A DNA stretch of 64,000 bases from Styela clava (taxonomy: Eukaryota; Chordata; Ascidiacea; Stolidobranchia; Styelidae). The notes below the pieces were generated by a model that was not told the DNA's origin, ran no database searches, and saw nothing but the letters and a program-made list of their open reading frames with translations. Shown here in pieces: positions 47,901 to 58,430 of this stretch. The DNA lies in the NCBI RefSeq assembly GCF_964204865.1, contig NC_135258.1:3835001-3899000 (forward strand), read 5' to 3'. The number at the start of each line of letters is the position of its first letter. Within the stretch, counting starts at the first letter, position 1. The translations under genes were made by a program, and so were the position numbers.

Positions 47901-50499
47901 TGTATTTCGTCATATACAATTTATGGCGCTCCGGAAGTATTCATACCAAGATGACGCACAACCTGAAAAACCCTAACCTGGTACACATACTCTATTCAGA
48001 TTGTGCACCATCTTGGTACGAATACTTCGGGAGCACCCAATTTATTGTAAATCTTATGTCATGAGTGCATTTTAAAAAAAAAATACGGATTACTGAAAGA
48101 ATAAATGCATTATAGTCAAATCAAAGTCAATTTACTATAATATATTATTGCAGAAAGCCTTTGCCAATGGTCCCTCAGAAAATCATTTTTCTTCCCACTA
48201 AGACGACCAATGGCTCAGTTTGTGTAGCCCTGTTTTAAACCAATTTTGTTTTTAATTATAGTTGAAGAGTTCCTTGCTGATCATGGCTCCATTGCTGATG
48301 AAGTGGACAGCGGACCTCCAAATAAAAAAGTTAAGGTATGACTGTATACTGATGCATAGATAAGTTTTTATTTGATTGTTGCTATTTTTGTGTGAAATAT
48401 TGCAAAAATCTTATTGAGATTGGGCTCATTTCACCTTCGTGTTAATTAATCCCAGAGGGTTGAAGCCCCTTTTTGAAATGTTAAAAAAAGAAAATTTTTA
48501 TGTATGATGCATGCATGGTACCTGTAAAAGTTTTACCCCCGAGAACCTGTCTTTGTGCAAAAGCTTGGAAGAATGTTACCATGATTGTGATTAGGATTGT
48601 ATACTGATGCATAGATAAGTTTTTGATTTGATTGTTGTTTTACCTGAGCTCTCCGTAAAGCTCTAAGCAGGTATTCACCAATAACTTGATTTGCGAAACA
48701 GAATTATTTCAGTTCGATCATACAGCTTCCCTAAAATATTTTTCAGGAGTTTAGAGGGTCGAAAAAGTGTTTCAATCTAAGAAAAATACAATTTATTTTT
48801 ACATTTTTAAAGGGGGGTTCGACCCTGATCTGAGTGCCTATTTTACATGAGGCGGAAATACTGGGTCTGGCAATAGTTGACCAGTTAACGGTTTGAATTG
48901 TCAGTAATAGATACTTCATTTAACATTTTTTTTCCTATTTTCACAGCGCGATCATTCCGTCGTTGATGATACAGAAGACAAGCAATTGGCTGCAGCAATT
49001 GCAGCATCTTTGGCAGAAAATAAAGCTCCTGCCACCACCCAATCAGACTCCGACATTGACAATAATGACGATTTCCTAATTTCGAACGAGAGTAGCGACA
49101 ATGTCAGTGAATTTGACGCTTCTTCCGATGAGGATATTTCTGACATACACAAGGGGGCGACAAAGGGGTCTAAAACAGCCAAAAAATGCAACGAAAATGG
49201 CAAAATTTCAATTGAAGACACTGAAATTGATGACGAATATTTTTCTATTAAAAACGGTGAAAAGACTACGAGTGAAAGCAAAAAGTTTTCAGAAAATGGG
49301 GCCAAAAACTATAAAAATCGTGAAAATTCGAACGATTTATCAACAAATACTGAAACGTCAAAAATCTCGAAGCAAAAAACATATAAAAAGGTCAATTCAA
49401 GGTTAAAGGTTGGGTCAATCGAAAACGGGAAAGACTTGAGTAAACTCACAAATGATATTTACGGTTGCGAAACATCAAATACTTCAAACGTTCCCCAAAA
49501 TACTAATAACGCAGCAGAGAAATCACAATCGAAAGAAGACAAAACAAATAATTCCGAAGACAAACTTAATGAAATGTGTCGAATTATGGTTCGCTTCCCT
49601 GATGGCTCGAGAGAGGAAATCAAACTTGCGTCTGATTTAACTGTCAAGGTAAATTTTTTAAGCTGAGAAAGGGGGGGTAGTCAGGAATTTTCAGTAGTAT
49701 GGTGCGTATTGGTGGCAGGGTGTACAGAGCTTTGTTCGAAATTGTCATAAAATTTGCTTTGCTTGAAAAAAAACTTCTAAAAATGCACTTAAGATTATTT
49801 ATACAATGTTTATTGGTATTTTTCACTCTGAACAAGGCCCTGTCTAAGCGTGTGGTGTGTGGGATTTGAATCCGAGATGTGTAATCTGCGATGCCATCAC
49901 AATTCAGTCTCACGATTTAACCACTCGGCCACCACGCCATCATAAATAGGATTTATGTAACAATTTCACATAACTGATATATTTGACTTTATTATAAAAT
50001 AATGTTATGTAATGAAATTTAGGTATATTATATAACACAGTTACATAAACTAGAAAATACTTTATACTCGGTGGTTCTCAACCTTTTTTCATTTGTTGCA
50101 GAAAAAATCTTTGGCTCATTAATATTCTTATGCAATGGAAAAACTATGAGAAAAACCAAAAATTCATTTCTCAAATATTCTAATATTTTTTACAGTTTTG
50201 ATGGTAATATTACTCTATGTCCCCCGTGAAAGAGACTAAATTTTTCCCTGGTTGATAAATGCTGGGCCATCGTACCCAGCGCCTAAATTAATGAGAAACA
50301 GTAAAAATCTCATATCAATTCCTTATTTCTCCAGGACTTATCATCAGAGTTACGAACACGAGGATACCCACCTGAAGATTACGACGTTGTGACTCATTTT
50401 CCACGCAAAAGTATTTTTTCATCTGGGGAAGAGTGTTCTTTAAAAGAAGCCGGATTGTTCCCGCGAGCGGCTGTCTTTGTACAAGAGATTGATAGCTGA
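38963..50499 (+). CDS. UBXN7: UBX domain-containing protein 7
   Basis: UBXN7 links the p97/VCP ATPase to ubiquitin and to cullin-RING ligases. Ten exons join in frame: 38963-39008, 39600-39701, 43445-43516, 44269-44379, 44737-44849, 45476-45622, 46867-47011, 48262-48335, 48947-49648, 50335-50499. They encode 558 residues (human about 489). Order: a UBA-like domain in residues 1-45 (KLIKEFVSIT, LETAVAMFLDD); a linker with EEEIRAPIPQ; RSVFDGFRDF; FRPPLELMHKGTLET; a UAS thioredoxin-like domain at about 149-265 (HKWLMVNVQNNQEFACQVLN, HFIFWQVY, SILDPRTGE, VEEFLADHG); a UIM near 280-296 (KQLAAAIAASLAENK); a long Ser/Asp/Lys/Asn linker; and a C-terminal UBX domain (IMVRFPDGSREEIKL, FPRKSIF, AVFVQEI). 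The linker is expanded relative to vertebrates and explains the extra length. Introns 2 and 6-8 are packed with nested MITEs. Confidence 0.94.
39774..40958. mobile_element. hAT-type MITE interrupted by a second element
   Basis: The left part (gcgtggttcccaatctttta, gcactcatggcccccttatt, aataactttatcaagcaatg) is the reverse of the GTTCCCAACC family at 19599-19898. The matching remainder resumes after 40862 and ends near 40958 with gctggttggaaatccctg. Removing the inner element and one duplication rejoins a normal-length copy. The ends are degenerate. Confidence 0.75.
39992..40854. mobile_element. CAGGGGTCTCAAACTCGCGG hAT-type element, nested
   Basis: It starts CAGGGGTCTCAAACTCGCGG and ends TTGAGTCTGAGACCCCTG. 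The perfect 8-bp duplication ttgtaaag lies at 39984-39991 and 40855-40862. It has 863 bp with GC-rich ends (gcggcccgtgggcc) and a non-coding middle. Confidence 0.93.
41029..43332. mobile_element. CAGTGGCGTATCTACG hAT-type element, outer of a nest
   Basis: It starts CAGTGGCGTATCTACG and ends TAGATACGCCACTG. The flanks cattcggt and ctttcggt match in 7 of 8 bases. Its left part, with 'aaaatgcgcccccttgat', recurs at 63867-64000. The middle is occupied by the element at 41256-43279, so the original copy was only about 270 bp. Confidence 0.85.
41256..43279. mobile_element. CATAGGTTCTCAAAG element, about 2 kb, inner of a nest
   Basis: The left end is cataggttctcaaagtgctc and the right end gagtttgagaacccctatg. 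The subterminal 'ggctccg' motifs face each other. The flanks gcctatgg and gcctacgg match in 7 of 8 bases. The interior is AT-rich with no frame over about 92 codons. A related right end lies at about 62461-62523. Confidence 0.75.
45225..45436. mobile_element. Palindromic MITE, 212-bp form, UBXN7 intron 5
   Basis: It starts ggtactcccgtagtgtg and ends cacacttctggagcgcc, with flanks aaaatttt and aaagtttt (7 of 8). Its core 'cgagttcggggtctgtctgt' and 'gtgagttccctttacacaac' is shared with 28712-28922 and 58696-58909 but not with the 236-bp form. It ends only 39 bases before UBXN7 exon 6. Confidence 0.85.
45814..46182. mobile_element. hAT-type MITE interrupted by a palindromic MITE
   Basis: The left end cagtagttctcaaatggtga and the right end aagaagtttagaaccactg bracket a short element. 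The palindromic MITE 45867-46102 sits inside it. The outer target duplication is imperfect (tcctacat, tcctatat, with one extra base at the left). Confidence 0.7.
45867..46102. mobile_element. Palindromic MITE, 236-bp form, nested
   Basis: It has the same ends as 15109-15344 and a perfect 8-bp duplication caattttt (45859-45866, 46103-46110). By eye it differs from that copy by only a few bases, so it may have moved recently. Confidence 0.93.
47061..47416. mobile_element. CAGGGGTTCCCAAACCGCGG hAT-type MITE, UBXN7 intron 7
   Basis: It starts CAGGGGTTCCCAAACCGCGG and ends AAGTTTGGAACCCCTG. The flanks gcctaggg and tcctaggg match in 7 of 8 bases. Both ends carry ggcccgcgggcc-type palindromes. Confidence 0.88.
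47925..48037. mobile_element. Palindromic MITE, 110-bp form, UBXN7 intron 7
   Basis: It starts ggcgctccggaagtattcat and ends cgaatacttcgggagcacc. The perfect 8-bp duplication caatttat lies at 47917-47924 and 48038-48045. The core has 'acctggtacacatactctat'. Confidence 0.92.
49848..49938 (-). pseudogene. tRNA-Ser-like sequence (pseudogene or SINE head)
   Basis: On the minus strand it reads gcgtggtggccgagtggtta, the acceptor and D-arm of a type II tRNA such as tRNA-Ser. A weak anticodon arm could present TGA. A variable-arm-length segment and the B-box-like ggattcaaatcccac follow. The 3' acceptor strand has two extra bases and the anticodon stem is poorly paired, so function is doubtful. It lies inside the last intron of UBXN7, antisense to it. 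Confidence 0.55.
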
Positions 50500-50516
50500 G
50501 TCTTGTTTCAAAAAGG

Positions 50517-50590
50517 GGTGCTCCCATAGTATTTGTACCAAGATGGAGCACAACCTGAACATAGTATGTGTACCAGGTTAGAGTTGCTAC
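50517..50590. mobile_element. Truncated palindromic MITE just after UBXN7 stop
   Basis: The left arm 'ggtgctcccatagtatttgt' and the core 'gagcacaacctgaacatagt' match the 110-bp form. The right arm is absent. It starts 18 bases after the UBXN7 stop codon and so probably lies in the 3' untranslated region. Confidence 0.65.
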
Positions 50591-50888
50591 CGAGATTGGG
50601 ATTATGATTGCTACTTCCACATTTATGTTAATTTATCTCAGTGGCCATGGGTTGAAGTCCCCCCCTCTTTTGAAATTTTTGAATAAATGATTTTTAAGTA
50701 TGATGCATAGTGCTTGTACTTGCCTGAATACTTTACGCCCGAAAATTTTTCGTTTTGCAAAATATTTCAAAATTCGTATCAAGATTGTGATTAAGATAAA
50801 CTGCATTTCAAAAAACGAAATTTATATGGTTGGCAACCCTAACCCAAACGTAACTACTGCTCCCCTTCACCCTGTCTTTGTGTTAGTT

Positions 50889-51343
50889 CAGGGGTGTGCA
50901 AAGTGCGGCCCGCGGGCCAAATGCGGCCCACAAGGGAAATTTGTGCCGCCCGCCGAGGCAACTGGAGAGCAGTTTAAAAAAACGCTAAAAGATACAAAAG
51001 CTAAATAAGTTTTGGTTTCAGCGCATCAATTGATTTTGTCTAAATCTAACCTAGAATAGGATTTGACAGCAAATTATTTGGAAACTAATCATGGCGTATT
51101 TTACTGAAAACATCTCAACCAAGATAACTATCCACATTTGAAAAAAAAGTCATGGCACTTTTCAGTAACATATTTTTTTCTAAAGTGGGCGTCATATCGA
51201 TTTGCTAGCACTTCCATAATAACAAAAAGACACCATTTTGTGCCTGCAACTAATAGAAAGCCTGTGTGAAATGTAGGTGCGGCCCGCGGTTTCACCCTGT
51301 TATTGATATTTGGCCCACCTGCGAAAAAGGTTGCACAGCTCTG
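50889..51343. mobile_element. CAGGGGTGTGCAAAGTGCGG hAT-type MITE
   Basis: It starts CAGGGGTGTGCAAAGTGCGG and ends aaaaggttgcacagctctg. The flanks tgttagtt and tattagtt match in 7 of 8 bases. The ends carry gcggcccgcgggcc-like palindromes. Confidence 0.82.
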
Positions 51344-52519
51344 TATTAGTTAATCCCAGAGGCGTACCCATGGGTTGAAAGTCGGACCACTCCCTCGCTT
51401 TTTTTAATGCAAAAAAACAAGACATAGTAATTTTTTGTACCTTTAAACGCCGATTATATCCTCAATACTCTTGAAAACCTGTTCGCCCATTTTGCAATGT
51501 GAAAAAGTAAATTTTTGTAGGGTACATACAATTTCTCGTAGTTTGAAACACGTTTTAGACACACACGACTCTCGAAAACCGATGTTTTTCAGCCATGAGC
51601 TAGACCTGCTAGCTGTTACAGTCTAACTTGGTCGTTACAAATTCAGATCCCCCTCCCCCTTTTGAAAGTTTCTCGTTACGCCCCTGAGAAGATCCATATT
51701 CACTGACTGGAATAACTGTAGGAATACTGTAGCAAAAATCGAAACGATTTTATATTGATGAGTTTAATCAATTTTTGCTGCGGGACCCGCCCTGGTCCAC
51801 CTGTTTACATAGCAAGGCCTGTTTGATGCCAATTGGTAAACAAATTTACAACCAACATTCGCCGGAGTACGGCCGAGATCGCCATGGCGACCAATTTATT
51901 CACAATATGATTCCTGTTCTGTTCTTTGAAGAAGCTCGCGGAACGCTGTTTTAGAAATGCTGGGTTTGTGGGTTCATCTGCATTTGCAAATATCTTTCCG
52001 CAGACTTTCTCAAATTTTTTTCTGTAATGTTTCAAATAGTCAAAGTCGGAATTCTACAGACAAGCAATTTAGAACAATGATGAGCAATCCTTTACATTAC
52101 TTCTTAATGCAAATTTTGCAAAATAATGATAAATGATTAGGCTTACCATATGAACATAAAAACGGGACAGTACGAATTAGACAGACCATGCTTGATATCG
52201 AGGCTTGTTAATATCAACTCGTATGAATATTAGCAATCACTGGAAAGTGTGCATTTTATTTTTGAATAATTTAGCAACAGTACATCTAACATTAGATGTT
52301 AAATTGGTGTATTAAACATGTAAATGTTATGACATAACAATATAGTAGTTCTCTCTCTCTGAACTTGTCAGGTGTGTCGTAAATCAGTGATAACTGGACT
52401 GTATAACTTAAATTATATTTATCCCAAACCAGAAATCCGACTTCATAAGCTTATTTGGCTGAAGTTTTATATGTATATCTTATCCAGAACATAACAGTTC
52501 ATATGCTTACTCTGTCCTT

Positions 52520-52985
52520 TTTCCAAAATAGACTTCATATCAAGTCCATGCATCTGAAAACAAATAACTGACCAACTAATCCCATACCCACCATGTACCG
52601 GTAACAGGATGAGAGGCCATGGTTCGCCATACGATTGAGCCATCCTATCAGCTTTCTTCTCCCTCTAGATCATGGGGGTCCAAACCCAGGCCTCGCGGGT
52701 CACATGTGGCCCGCCACTTCATTATTTATGGCCAGCGTCGCATTCGGTGAGGAATCAAAAAATCGCATTGTTGTTTCGTCATGAAATTAACCAAAAAATC
52801 TTTTGACATATTGTTGCATCACTAATGTCACTGAATTGACTAGTGTTATGGCTTGATGAGGCAACTAGCGAAGTTCTTGGCACTATTGTGGCCCGCGAAC
52901 AATGCAAAAGTAATTTTGTGGCCCGCGGAGCTGCCAATCTTGGACCACCCTGCTCTAGATAAATATGTAAATCCTATCCGAAATA
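52520..52985 (+). repeat. SINE copy split by a hAT-type MITE
   Basis: The body (agtccatgcatctgaaaaca, cccatacccaccatgta, ggccatggttcgccatacga) and the tail (agataaatatgtaaatccta) match the family. They are separated by the element at 52671-52952. The tRNA head is not visible. Confidence 0.8.
52671..52952. mobile_element. hAT-type MITE nested in a SINE
   Basis: It starts catgggggtccaaacccagg and ends aatcttggaccaccctg. The perfect 8-bp duplication ctctagat lies at 52663-52670 and 52953-52960 and is itself SINE sequence. Both ends carry cgcgggtcacatgtggcccg-type segments. Confidence 0.9.
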
Positions 52986-54028
52986 TGCCCGCCTAGAGTG
53001 CCATATTTCAAAGCCCAGAGCATACCATTGAATCCTATTTATCTACGGGCCCTATGGTTTCAATTCAGCTCATTGTGGCTCAAATGCACAGAACCTATGA
53101 ATTTTGTAGTTAATTTTATGGTCGAGTCTTTAAAAATCATTGAACTTGCTCATCAAATCATATCATAGTGTTTGGTCATATTAGGCCAAGTTTTGTCACT
53201 TTCCCACATATAAGCCGACCCCCCAAAAACGACCCTAATACATAAAATTTTTTAAAGTTGCGGTTAACGGTGCCGACCCTACGAATCGTAACACGTTGTA
53301 CATACCAAATGGTTGCAGATGAAGATGATAACTAGAGTTATGTGTGTACAAGCTGACCCCTTAGTTTGGCAAATTTTTTTGGCTTAGCACTCAGCCTATA
53401 TGTGGGAACATAGTCTATTTGTATAAGTTAACAAATAGTTTGGCAATTTTCTTTTTTTTTGAGTTTTGCACTGGGCTTAAAAGCCGACAAACAGTTTGGC
53501 AAATATTTTTTCTGAGTTTTGCACTCAGCTTATATGCGATGATATATGACTGAGGAATTGTATTTCCAATGATATATTGCAAATGATTTATACTGAATAT
53601 TTGTTAAAATTGTGTTTCTGTGATGATGTGATAAAGGTGCGGATTCCTAGCAGTTAAAATGAAAGATTCACTATGACGACAGCACATGTTGAAATCTCTC
53701 GATAAAATACATGCTTACATAGAGGTAGCCAGAGGCGTAGCCTTCACCCCTCCATATTGTTTTTTAAAATGCAATTTTGTGTCATTTGCAGTGAAACAAA
53801 AATTCTTACCCTATTTTCAAAGCCATTTCGATCTATTCTTGAATGATTTACTGAAAACCCAACGTTTCCTGGCTTACTTACTATCAATGAATCCTTCCTC
53901 CGAATGAACCAACTAAGATAGATGAAAATGCGCGCTCATATAGCTCGGATAACTTTGACAGTGAAGTAAGTCTGTAGAGAGATTGTTTAAGATATTGTTT
54001 GATTTCAGTGGCTGCTTTTATCTGACTT

Positions 54029-54385
54029 TGATCCGGGCAAAAGGATAGGACAGGATTTACATATTTATCCCGGGGGAGAGGAAAGACGATAAGACGGCTT
54101 ATCCATATGACGAACCACGGCCTCTCGTCCGGTTACCATTCCAAGTCGGGTATGGGATTAGTTTTACTGTATTGTTTGTTTTCGGAAGCATGGACTTGGT
54201 GGTGGAGGAAGCCGTAACCGACCAGCGGTTACGTGAACCACCCAACGACGGCGAGGAGTCCAGCAATCCTCTTGCACATACCCATCCCTGCATGGGATTC
54301 GAACCTGCGAACCCACACAGAGAAATTAGAGGTGCGGTGGCGAGCGTATTCCTAACGCTTAGCCCGTTGAGCCACACCGCCGACA
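54029..54385 (-). repeat. tRNA-derived SINE, near full length
   Basis: Read on the minus strand, the head is ggtgtggctcaacgggctaa (A box) followed by aggttcgaatcccatgcagg (B box). The body has 'cctcgccgtcgttgggtggt' and 'gttaccggtggtcggtt'-like segments. The tail is 'gggataaatatgtaaatcct' and 'atcctatcct'. Internal pol III boxes plus a shared body and short tandem tail define a SINE. Confidence 0.85.
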
Positions 54386-54726
54386 CGGTTAAGCGTCGTA
54401 TACGTCATCAATATACAAAAATGCAATATCGCAACGCCAAAAAAAAATAAAAAGGAACAAATTTAGCTTTGAAACACTATGAAAGTTGGCCAATAATGAA
54501 AAATGAGATTTAAATACTTTGGAAAAAATTGGCGCCAAACTACCAACATAAACACCATCTATTTCAAATTCATTCAACATTCGCCATTTTGTCTTGACCC
54601 ATCTCAATGTTATCCTGACTATGAGGCCGCATCATGTAAGACTTATCACATTTCCTCTCCCTGAAATAAGATCTCTGCAGTGGTTATACCCAACGTGAAT
54701 TGATAACCGAATGGATGGCTGTAGTC

Positions 54727-54964
54727 TAGGGTTGCCATACCTTCCGGACATGTCCGGAATTTAGGGTTAAATTTTGCGTCCGGGAAGAATTTAAAAAATC
54801 CTTAAATGTCCGGAATCCGGAATTTTACTGCATCTGCAATCGTACTGTGCACACTGCTAAAAAAGAACATTGTTATTTCGTACCGTGCGCATGTTGTTTA
54901 CTACAAGGTCATGAAAAAGTCATGAACTGTCCGGAATTTTGCTTTTTCAAATATGGTGACCCTA
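54727..54964. mobile_element. TAGGGTTGCCATACCTTCCGG hAT-type MITE
   Basis: It starts TAGGGTTGCCATACCTTCCG and ends tttcaaatatggtgaccct-a. The perfect 8-bp duplication ctgtagtc lies at 54719-54726 and 54965-54972. Repeated 'tccggaat' motifs occur inside. It is inserted into a SINE-derived flank. Confidence 0.9.
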
Positions 54965-57444
54965 CTGTAGTCAACCATGTGGGTAAAAGGTCTCATCGAA
55001 TTCCCCTATTCCGAAACAACATCCTGGTTACTAGGACCTAGTACCTTCAATGAAACAGAACGCAATGTTACATGTATTCCCTTTAATACTCATGAAGTAG
55101 ATTGACGCATGGCAGTTTCCAACATAAAAATGACGATACAACAACACTGACAACAGACTGGTAAAGTGGACTGTAATTTTAAACGTAAGGTCCAGATTGG
55201 GGGAGCTGATAACGGGTACACAGACTTCATGTCATTAGAACAATTTAAGTTTAGTTTGATTTTTAATCGACTTTGGAGTTGTTTAAAAAAATATAATATA
55301 CAAATAAATTTGTGTTAGTGTGCAGCAAGACTTTTGAATCGAATAGTATGGTCATCTTTATCCTTGCCACAGCATCCTGGTGTAACACGCATACGGATCC
55401 ACTTCCACAAAGGCATAGAGCAAGAAAAGGTTATTTTTGCGCAACCCCAGCTGGTACAAATACGTGTTGTGAATTTATAGGAGATTCGAGTCACAATAAG
55501 GTTTCGGGCTGTGCAAGTGCCGACAGATTACTGTTAAAATTCGTGGGGCGAAAAGTCCGTAAATCTTGGCGAGAGCCGTCAGCCAATTTTTGTAAATCCT
55601 CGAGTCTAACTTTTCCTGCCAGTAAAGAAATCAACTTGCGAGAAAATGATAATCACACCGTTTTACTGGGAAAGTGAAACTGCGGAAAACCAAAACTGGT
55701 TATCGAAAAGCGATACAGGGTTCTAATATTCAACTTGAAAAATTGAGAATTTCAGAGATCCGAAACTACTGTACACCAGAACGGTGATAAGACGAGAAGA
55801 ATCATAGAATAACTTGAAATCGGGTGACTTATGGAATGTAGATTTTATAGCAGAAAACATACCGTTACTAGACATCGCCATATGAGAGCCAAATAAGATG
55901 ATGTCACGTTTCCAGAAATATCAACTTTCAGTACTGTACGGCCAAACCTAAAAATGTTGATAAGTAGCTACGTAGCAAAAATCCAAACTAAAACAGGTTC
56001 AGAGCTTTGAAATCCGAACCAATAGATAGCCCCCTGGTCCATAATGGCAAAAATTCTTGAAAATAGGCTACGACATAAGGCATTACCTAAAATCAGAACT
56101 AAAACAGATACAGCTTAGGAACCCGGACCAACAGATGGCCCTGTTCCACAATGCAGAAGATAAAACAGACCATTTCAGAACAATGTGACATAGGATACTT
56201 TTGTTTTACTGTTGCGAATACATAAAGATTTTACATAAAGTGGGGCGCAGGCGCTCGTAAATAATATTGAAATGAACACATAAATAGCAATATGTACAAA
56301 AGATGTGATATCGCCTTAGAGTCGGGGTCTAAACAGAAATCCCAGGGTTTTTATCTTTTCCGACTATCCTTATAGTAATGTGCAGTGGCATGTCCAGGGT
56401 GTGAAACTCATCATGGACGGAGCCAGGGTTGAAGGTCGGAGCCACCTTTTAAGTGTGAAAAAAAAGCATTTTCCTGTATCATACATAGCTGTTTTTTGAA
56501 GATTGAAACGCTTTTTAAACCCTAGGAACACTTGACAACCCACGTTTTCCGACCGTTAGGTTAGTTGATGCGGTCTGATTGAGAAATTTTAAATTTTAAC
56601 CCCCACACATCTTCGAAAATTCTTGGCTACGCCGATGGCAGCCATGGACGCCGTTTGATGGCGCAAAAGGTTTTGATCGTAAAATGTTTCAATTGAATAA
56701 TTTCAAATTGGGAATAACTGGAACTTGTATTTTTACTCAAATAATAATGTACATTTCAATGCCATTCATTATAAATTGTCAATCAAATATCAAAGAGTGC
56801 GCAATTTCAAACTTTTCCATTCCATATTACGTAGATTCGCCACTGGAAATGAGACTCCAAATTTTCAAGCGATAAAAGGCTTGCAAATACCATGGCTTTG
56901 ATTGAAATAATTTTACCATTACCAAAAATATTCCGATCAGGACTATTTGACAAAACCAATTCTGACAGCAAACAATACTGGTTGTGCGTCATTTATTAGC
57001 TTAGGTTGAAAATAGACAACTCATTTCAAAAGGTGGAAGGAGATTAGGGTTCCGACCTTCAACACAACCCTCTCACCCTGGCTACGCCATTGAACAGAAA
57101 ACAAAAAAGAAAAGAAAAAAAAGACAAGCACGAGGGACTGATAAAGGAAATAGTGAAAACCTAATGAAAGTCATATTTTTCGGCCGGTTCTGTTACATGT
57201 TATTTTTTTTTAATGCTAACCGGTTCGCTGATCTCATAAAATTCGATGAGACGGTTCTATAGAACCGGTGCGAACCGGCTGAATCCCACCACCACTGATT
57301 AGGAGCATACGAATTCACAGGTATCAAAGCATAGAAGGATAAATAGCTTGTTCCACAAAATCCAAGTGATAGCAGAAAGAATATTCATAATTGCCATTTT
57401 CAATTGGAATGAAGTTAAACGAGTTTAAATTATTTTGTGTACTA

Positions 57445-57911
57445 CCGTGTTTCCCCGAAAATCAGACCTAGCCTGCGTAAATGAGTAAGTAATAAGTAAA
57501 TGGATATCGGTCTTAATATTTTGTATATTTGAAAATATCGTAATTCTCTGATTGTAATTTTATTTTTGGGGCTCCCGAAGTATGCGAACCCTGATGGCGG
57601 ACATCGGAATGTAATATGTGTACTAGGTTAGGGATAGGCCATAATTTTAGGTATAAATACTACGGGAGGCTCTTGGCTAGTCTTCGAACTGATAATAGGA
57701 CTAAAACAAGGAAAATTGGAAAAAAATTATCGCCTAACCCTAACCTGATACCCATGTTACGTTCCGATGTCCGCCATCTTGGTTCGCATATTTCGGGAGC
57801 ACCTTATTTTTAATAAATGAAAATGAAAGACATCCCCCAAAAATAATCCATATTGTTATTTTTCGATAGAAAATTGAAATAAGACCCTGTCTTATTTTCG
57901 GGGAAACACAG
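57445..57911. mobile_element. CCGTGTTTCCCCGAAAATCAG element interrupted by a MITE
   Basis: The left end ccgtgtttccccgaaaatca and the right end tcttattttcggggaaacac form an inverted repeat. The 236-bp palindromic MITE at 57568-57803 is inserted in the middle. Without it the element is about 220 bp. The outer duplication was not resolved. Confidence 0.75.
57568..57803. mobile_element. Palindromic MITE, 236-bp form, nested
   Basis: Ends as in the other copies, with a perfect 8-bp duplication ttattttt (57560-57567, 57804-57811). The left arm has 'accctgatggcgg' where other copies have accaagatggcgg. Confidence 0.93.
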
Positions 57912-58221
57912 TATTCAACCAATCTTCTCCAAAATAGTCCCGAAACAGTCAGTTAAAACAATGACTAAACGAAACACAATATTTACAAACTACTTTTGAA
58001 ACATTAGTTTATATAGAAACAGATTTTCTGTAACTTCGATTGATTCTTCAAACTGTGTCCGTGTCTGTGAAAATGTAATAAAAGAGCGTGAACCCGACTT
58101 TTTATTTATTACAAGAATGATTGCGGTTGAGATGTACCTGATAGGGCAGGCAGGATAGGATAAGGTTTCTATTTTTAATTCGGATGAGAGAAAAGTCGAT
58201 AAGATGGCTCGAACGGTTCTA

Positions 58222-58430
58222 GGAAAATTCGCCGCAGGAAATATCGCCATAGGAATTTCGCCGCATAGGAAAATCGCCTTATTTTAAAAAAAATTATTCG
58301 TCATTTAAGAGCATACTCTATAAACCGTTTTAACCACAATTACTTGTTTTACATCAAAATGTTTTTGCGAATTTTCCTATGCGGCGAAATTTCATGTGGA
58401 GAGATTTTCTACAGCAAATTTTCCGGATAG
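58222..58430. mobile_element. Foldback element with CGCCGCATAGGAAAATCGCC arms
   Basis: The segment 'atttcgccgcataggaaaat' near 58255-58275 is mirrored by 'attttcctatgcggcgaaat' near 58371-58391. Both sides carry further diverged repeats of the same motif outside them. It lies between a SINE fragment (58150-58215) and the TCGAA-rich element that follows. Confidence 0.65.

Noticed and set aside
48952..49305. 117-codon minus-strand frame, Ser/Leu-rich
   Set aside because: It is antisense to UBXN7 exon 9 and follows from its biased codon content; no splice context supports it.
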